64,000 bases of DNA from Marivita sp. GTDB lineage: Bacteria; Pseudomonadota; Alphaproteobacteria; Rhodobacterales; Rhodobacteraceae. A program made the position numbers and the translations under genes. The stretch covers positions 1 through 64,000 of the forward strand of contig NZ_JALEGT010000017.1 of assembly GCF_022763305.1 (NCBI RefSeq). Direction: 5' to 3'. Shown piece by piece: positions 61,801 through 64,000 of this stretch (position 1 is its first letter; every line of letters begins with the position of its first letter). The notes under the pieces were generated by a model. It had not been told where the DNA came from and made no database searches. It saw nothing but the letters and a program-made list of their open reading frames with translations.

Positions 61801-62953
61801 CCCGATCCGTCTTGGCGTGGCGGGGCTTGGGCGCGGCTTCATGCTGACCTTGCCAAGCATCCGCCATGACCCGCATGTGCGGCTTGTCGCGTGTGCGGCC
61901 CCGCGCGAGGAAAGCCGTGCCGCGTTCGAGGCGGAATTTGGCGGGCAGGCCTATCCCGATGTGGACGCGCTTTGCGCCGACCCCGACGTAGAGGCGATCT
62001 ACATCGCGACCCCCCACCAGATGCACCGGGACCATGCGGTTGCGACGGCGCGGGCTGGGAAACATGTTCTGGTCGATAAGCCGCTCGCCATCACGATGGA
62101 CGATGCCAACGCCATCGTGGACGCCGCACGGTCAGCGGGCGTGCATCTGATCACCGGCCCAAGCCATAGTTTCGACCAGCCGGTGGACGCCGCGCGCAGG
62201 CTGGTTGCTTCCGGCCGCTTCGGCAGGGTCCGCATGATCCACGCGATGAACTACACGGATTTCCTCTATCGTCCCCGGCGCCCCGAGGAACTGGACACCG
62301 CGCAGGGCGGCGGCGTGATCTTCAGCCAGGCGATCCATCAGATCGACGTGGTATGCGCGCTGGCCGGAGAAAAACCGACCCGAGTTGTTGCCATGACTGG
62401 CAAGTGGGATCCGGACCGCGCCACGGAAGGAGCCTATTCCGCCCTGATCGCCTTCGAAAACGGCACGTTCGCGAACCTCACATATTCGGGCTATGCCCAT
62501 TACGACAGCGACACGCAGATGGGCGGGATCGGAGAGCTTGGCCATCGCAAGGACCAATCAGCCTACGGCACCTCGCGAAAGGCGCTGGCCGCACTTGTAT
62601 CTCCTGCGGATGAGCCTGCGCTGAAATCCGGGCGCACTTATGGGGCGATCGAACCACCGCCCCCAGCGCCATATGCCGAGCATTTTGGCCCCGTGGTCGT
62701 CAGCTGCGACCGAGCGGACCTGCGCCTCACGCCCGAGGGCGTTGAGATCTGGGGCGACACCGCGAAAGACTTTGTCGCCGCACCGCCCGATCCGGCCCCG
62801 CGCAGCCCGGTTCTTCGGGCTCTTCATCGGGCCATCCGGAACGGGGAACCGCCGTTGCAGTCGGGTCCGTGGGGTGCGGCCCGTCTCGAGATCTGTCACG
62901 CGATCCTGCGCTCTGCCGAAACCGGCGGGTTCGTGGACCTGAAACACCAATAA
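61787..62953 (+). CDS. pht4: Gfo/Idh/MocA oxidoreductase, probable phthalate dihydrodiol dehydrogenase
   Basis: This 388-residue enzyme has the Rossmann loop GVAGLGRG (9-16), the family DKPLA segment near 98-102 and a catalytic-type His in FSQAIHQIDVVCALAG. In phthalate clusters a protein of this family oxidises the 4,5-dihydrodiol to 4,5-dihydroxyphthalate. I take the TTG at 61787 as start: a GGGG site precedes it and it overlaps the reductase gene by 14 bases. Function is assigned mainly from context. Confidence 0.82.
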   Translation: MSSFDPIRLGVAGLGRGFMLTLPSIRHDPHVRLVACAAPREESRAAFEAEFGGQAYPDVDALCADPDVEAIYIATPHQMHRDHAVATARAGKHVLVDKPLAITMDDANAIVDAARSAGVHLITGPSHSFDQPVDAARRLVASGRFGRVRMIHAMNYTDFLYRPRRPEELDTAQGGGVIFSQAIHQIDVVCALAGEKPTRVVAMTGKWDPDRATEGAYSALIAFENGTFANLTYSGYAHYDSDTQMGGIGELGHRKDQSAYGTSRKALAALVSPADEPALKSGRTYGAIEPPPPAPYAEHFGPVVVSCDRADLRLTPEGVEIWGDTAKDFVAAPPDPAPRSPVLRALHRAIRNGEPPLQSGPWGAARLEICHAILRSAETGGFVDLKHQ

Positions 62954-62972
62954 GAAGCGAAGGGAGACCGCC

Positions 62973-63962
62973 TTGACCAACCTCACCCTCTCGATCGCCA
63001 TGGGCGACTACGACCGGACCCGGCCGATCCATGACGGGCGTGTGCAGATCGACGGCGTGACGCCGGTCACGCAGCTCTTGTCGCCGGAAGAGATGTTTTT
63101 CCGCGCTTTCCGGCATGAAGCTTTCGACATCTCGGAACTGTCATTCTCGTCCTATTGCGTGAAACGCGCCCAGGATGCATCGCCCTATGTCGCAATTCCG
63201 GTGTTTCTGTCACGCGCATTCCGCCATTCGTCGATCTATATCCGCACCGACAAGGGCATCGACCGCCCAGAAGACCTGAAGGGACGTCGGATCGGAATTG
63301 CTGAATGGCAACTCACGGCGAATGTCTGGGCGCGCGGCATCCTTGAGGACTACGGTGTCAAACCGTCAGATATCAAATGGGTCCGCGGCGGCATGCACAC
63401 GCCGGGACGTCCAGAAAAGATCGCGATCACCCTGCCCGACGACATCGACATGACCGCCGCGCCAGACGGCGCAACCCTCGACCAGATGCTGCGCGATGGC
63501 GAGATCGACGGCTTCATCGGGCCCCGCTCTCTCAACTGCTTCGACCAGGGGCATCCTAACGTCGGCCGCCTCTTCGCGAACGGCATCGAGGCCGCGTCCG
63601 AGCACTACGCGCGCACGAAAATCTTTCCGATCATGCATGTGCTGGGCATCCGGCAAAGCCTTGCCGACGCGCATCCCTGGCTGCCGGGATCGCTGCTCAA
63701 GGCCTTTTCGCAGGCCAAGGCGATGGCACAACTGGCGCTGTCGGACACGTCGGCCACAAAAGTCACCATGCCCTTCGTCGAGGACACGCTGACGACCGCC
63801 CGGCGTCTGATCGGGCCGGAAATCTGGACGTACGGCGTGCCGGGGAACGAGCACGTGCTCGACACTTTCCTTGACATGCACCACCGTCAGGGGCTCTCCA
63901 AGCGGCGGCTCAAAGTCGACGAGCTGTTTCACCCAGCAACCTATGAAGCCTATTCTCTGTGA
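62973..63962 (+). CDS. pht5: 4,5-Dihydroxyphthalate decarboxylase-like protein
   Basis: This 329-residue protein has the periplasmic-binding-protein-like fold used by 4,5-dihydroxyphthalate decarboxylases, with no signal peptide, so it is cytoplasmic. Recognisable parts are IAMGDYDRTRPIHDGRV at the start and RIGIAEWQLTANVWARGIL in the middle. It would turn 4,5-dihydroxyphthalate into protocatechuate. The TTG at 62973 has an AGGGAG site at good spacing. It follows the dihydrodiol dehydrogenase gene by 19 bases. Confidence 0.85.
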   Translation: MTNLTLSIAMGDYDRTRPIHDGRVQIDGVTPVTQLLSPEEMFFRAFRHEAFDISELSFSSYCVKRAQDASPYVAIPVFLSRAFRHSSIYIRTDKGIDRPEDLKGRRIGIAEWQLTANVWARGILEDYGVKPSDIKWVRGGMHTPGRPEKIAITLPDDIDMTAAPDGATLDQMLRDGEIDGFIGPRSLNCFDQGHPNVGRLFANGIEAASEHYARTKIFPIMHVLGIRQSLADAHPWLPGSLLKAFSQAKAMAQLALSDTSATKVTMPFVEDTLTTARRLIGPEIWTYGVPGNEHVLDTFLDMHHRQGLSKRRLKVDELFHPATYEAYSL

Positions 63963-63969
63963 GGTTGCC

Positions 63970-64000
63970 ATGACCTACCAAGACAGGACGCAAAGCTCTG
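63970..64000 (+). CDS. Start of a further gene, cut by the window edge
   Basis: An ATG at 63970 with a GTGAGG site at about 63958-63964 opens the frame MTYQDRTQSS, seven bases after the decarboxylase stop. Only ten residues are visible, so no function can be given. Position suggests one more member of the phthalate-type plus-strand operon. Confidence 0.4.
   Translation, partial: MTYQDRTQSS

Overview
The window looks like chromosomal DNA of a GC-rich marine alphaproteobacterium of the Roseobacter/Rhodobacteraceae type. The evidence is the gene style (TRAP transporters, Liv-type ABC importers, SdhE and ParE in roseobacter-like form), GGAGG ribosome sites and tightly overlapping ATGA/GTGA operons. 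No rRNA, tRNA or CRISPR array was seen. About 60 protein genes are supported.

Layout. 1-10.8 kb is mostly housekeeping: the tail of an IS5-type transposase, thyX, a TbpB-like lipoprotein next to a Slam-like outer-membrane exporter, glyoxalase I, a VWA protein, a MarR regulator, sdhE with an HTH gene, an aspartate aminotransferase, a Phd-Doc toxin-antitoxin pair and parE. At 10.8-12.1 kb there is an AT-richer DUF4145 gene fused by overlap to the end of parE, followed by a gene-free stretch full of hairpins. 12.1-19.6 kb is a quinate/shikimate locus: an esterase with a TetR regulator, divergent from a QsuD-like dehydrogenase, a TRAP transporter and a QuiC-type 3-dehydroshikimate dehydratase that leads to protocatechuate. 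A GMC oxidoreductase follows.

21.8-41.5 kb is a large catabolic island that I do not recognise as a described pathway. It holds three KstD-like (3-ketosteroid-1-dehydrogenase family) flavoproteins, two NIPSNAP proteins, two SDR/epimerase enzymes plus a broken SDR, an unusual AroQ, an unusual AroE, a TIM-barrel isomerase/dehydratase-like protein, a CoA-transferase, an acyl-CoA dehydrogenase, a Liv-type importer and PobR-like AraC and IclR regulators. My inference is oxidation and aromatisation of alicyclic or hydroaromatic acids.

41.5-48.4 kb is an operon of a peptide/nickel-type ABC importer with a TerC-like DUF475 membrane protein and a GntR regulator. 48.7-54.8 kb holds an intracellular sialidase-like protein, an iron alcohol dehydrogenase, and a four-carbon acid-sugar module (GntR, DUF1537 kinase, PdxA2-like dehydrogenase, DapA-like lyase). 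54.9-64 kb is a phthalate-type divergon: the oxygenase, an aldehyde dehydrogenase and a TAXI-TRAP transporter on the minus strand, and the reductase, a dihydrodiol dehydrogenase-like enzyme and a 4,5-dihydroxyphthalate decarboxylase-like enzyme on the plus strand. A shared palindrome sits upstream of both the oxygenase/reductase pair and the aldehyde dehydrogenase.

How it fits together: the quinate/shikimate locus and the phthalate locus both end at protocatechuate, and the middle island may end there too (or at 4-hydroxybenzoate). The ring-cleavage (pca) genes are not in this window. Coordinates were read by eye; functions rest on motifs and context, not on database searches.
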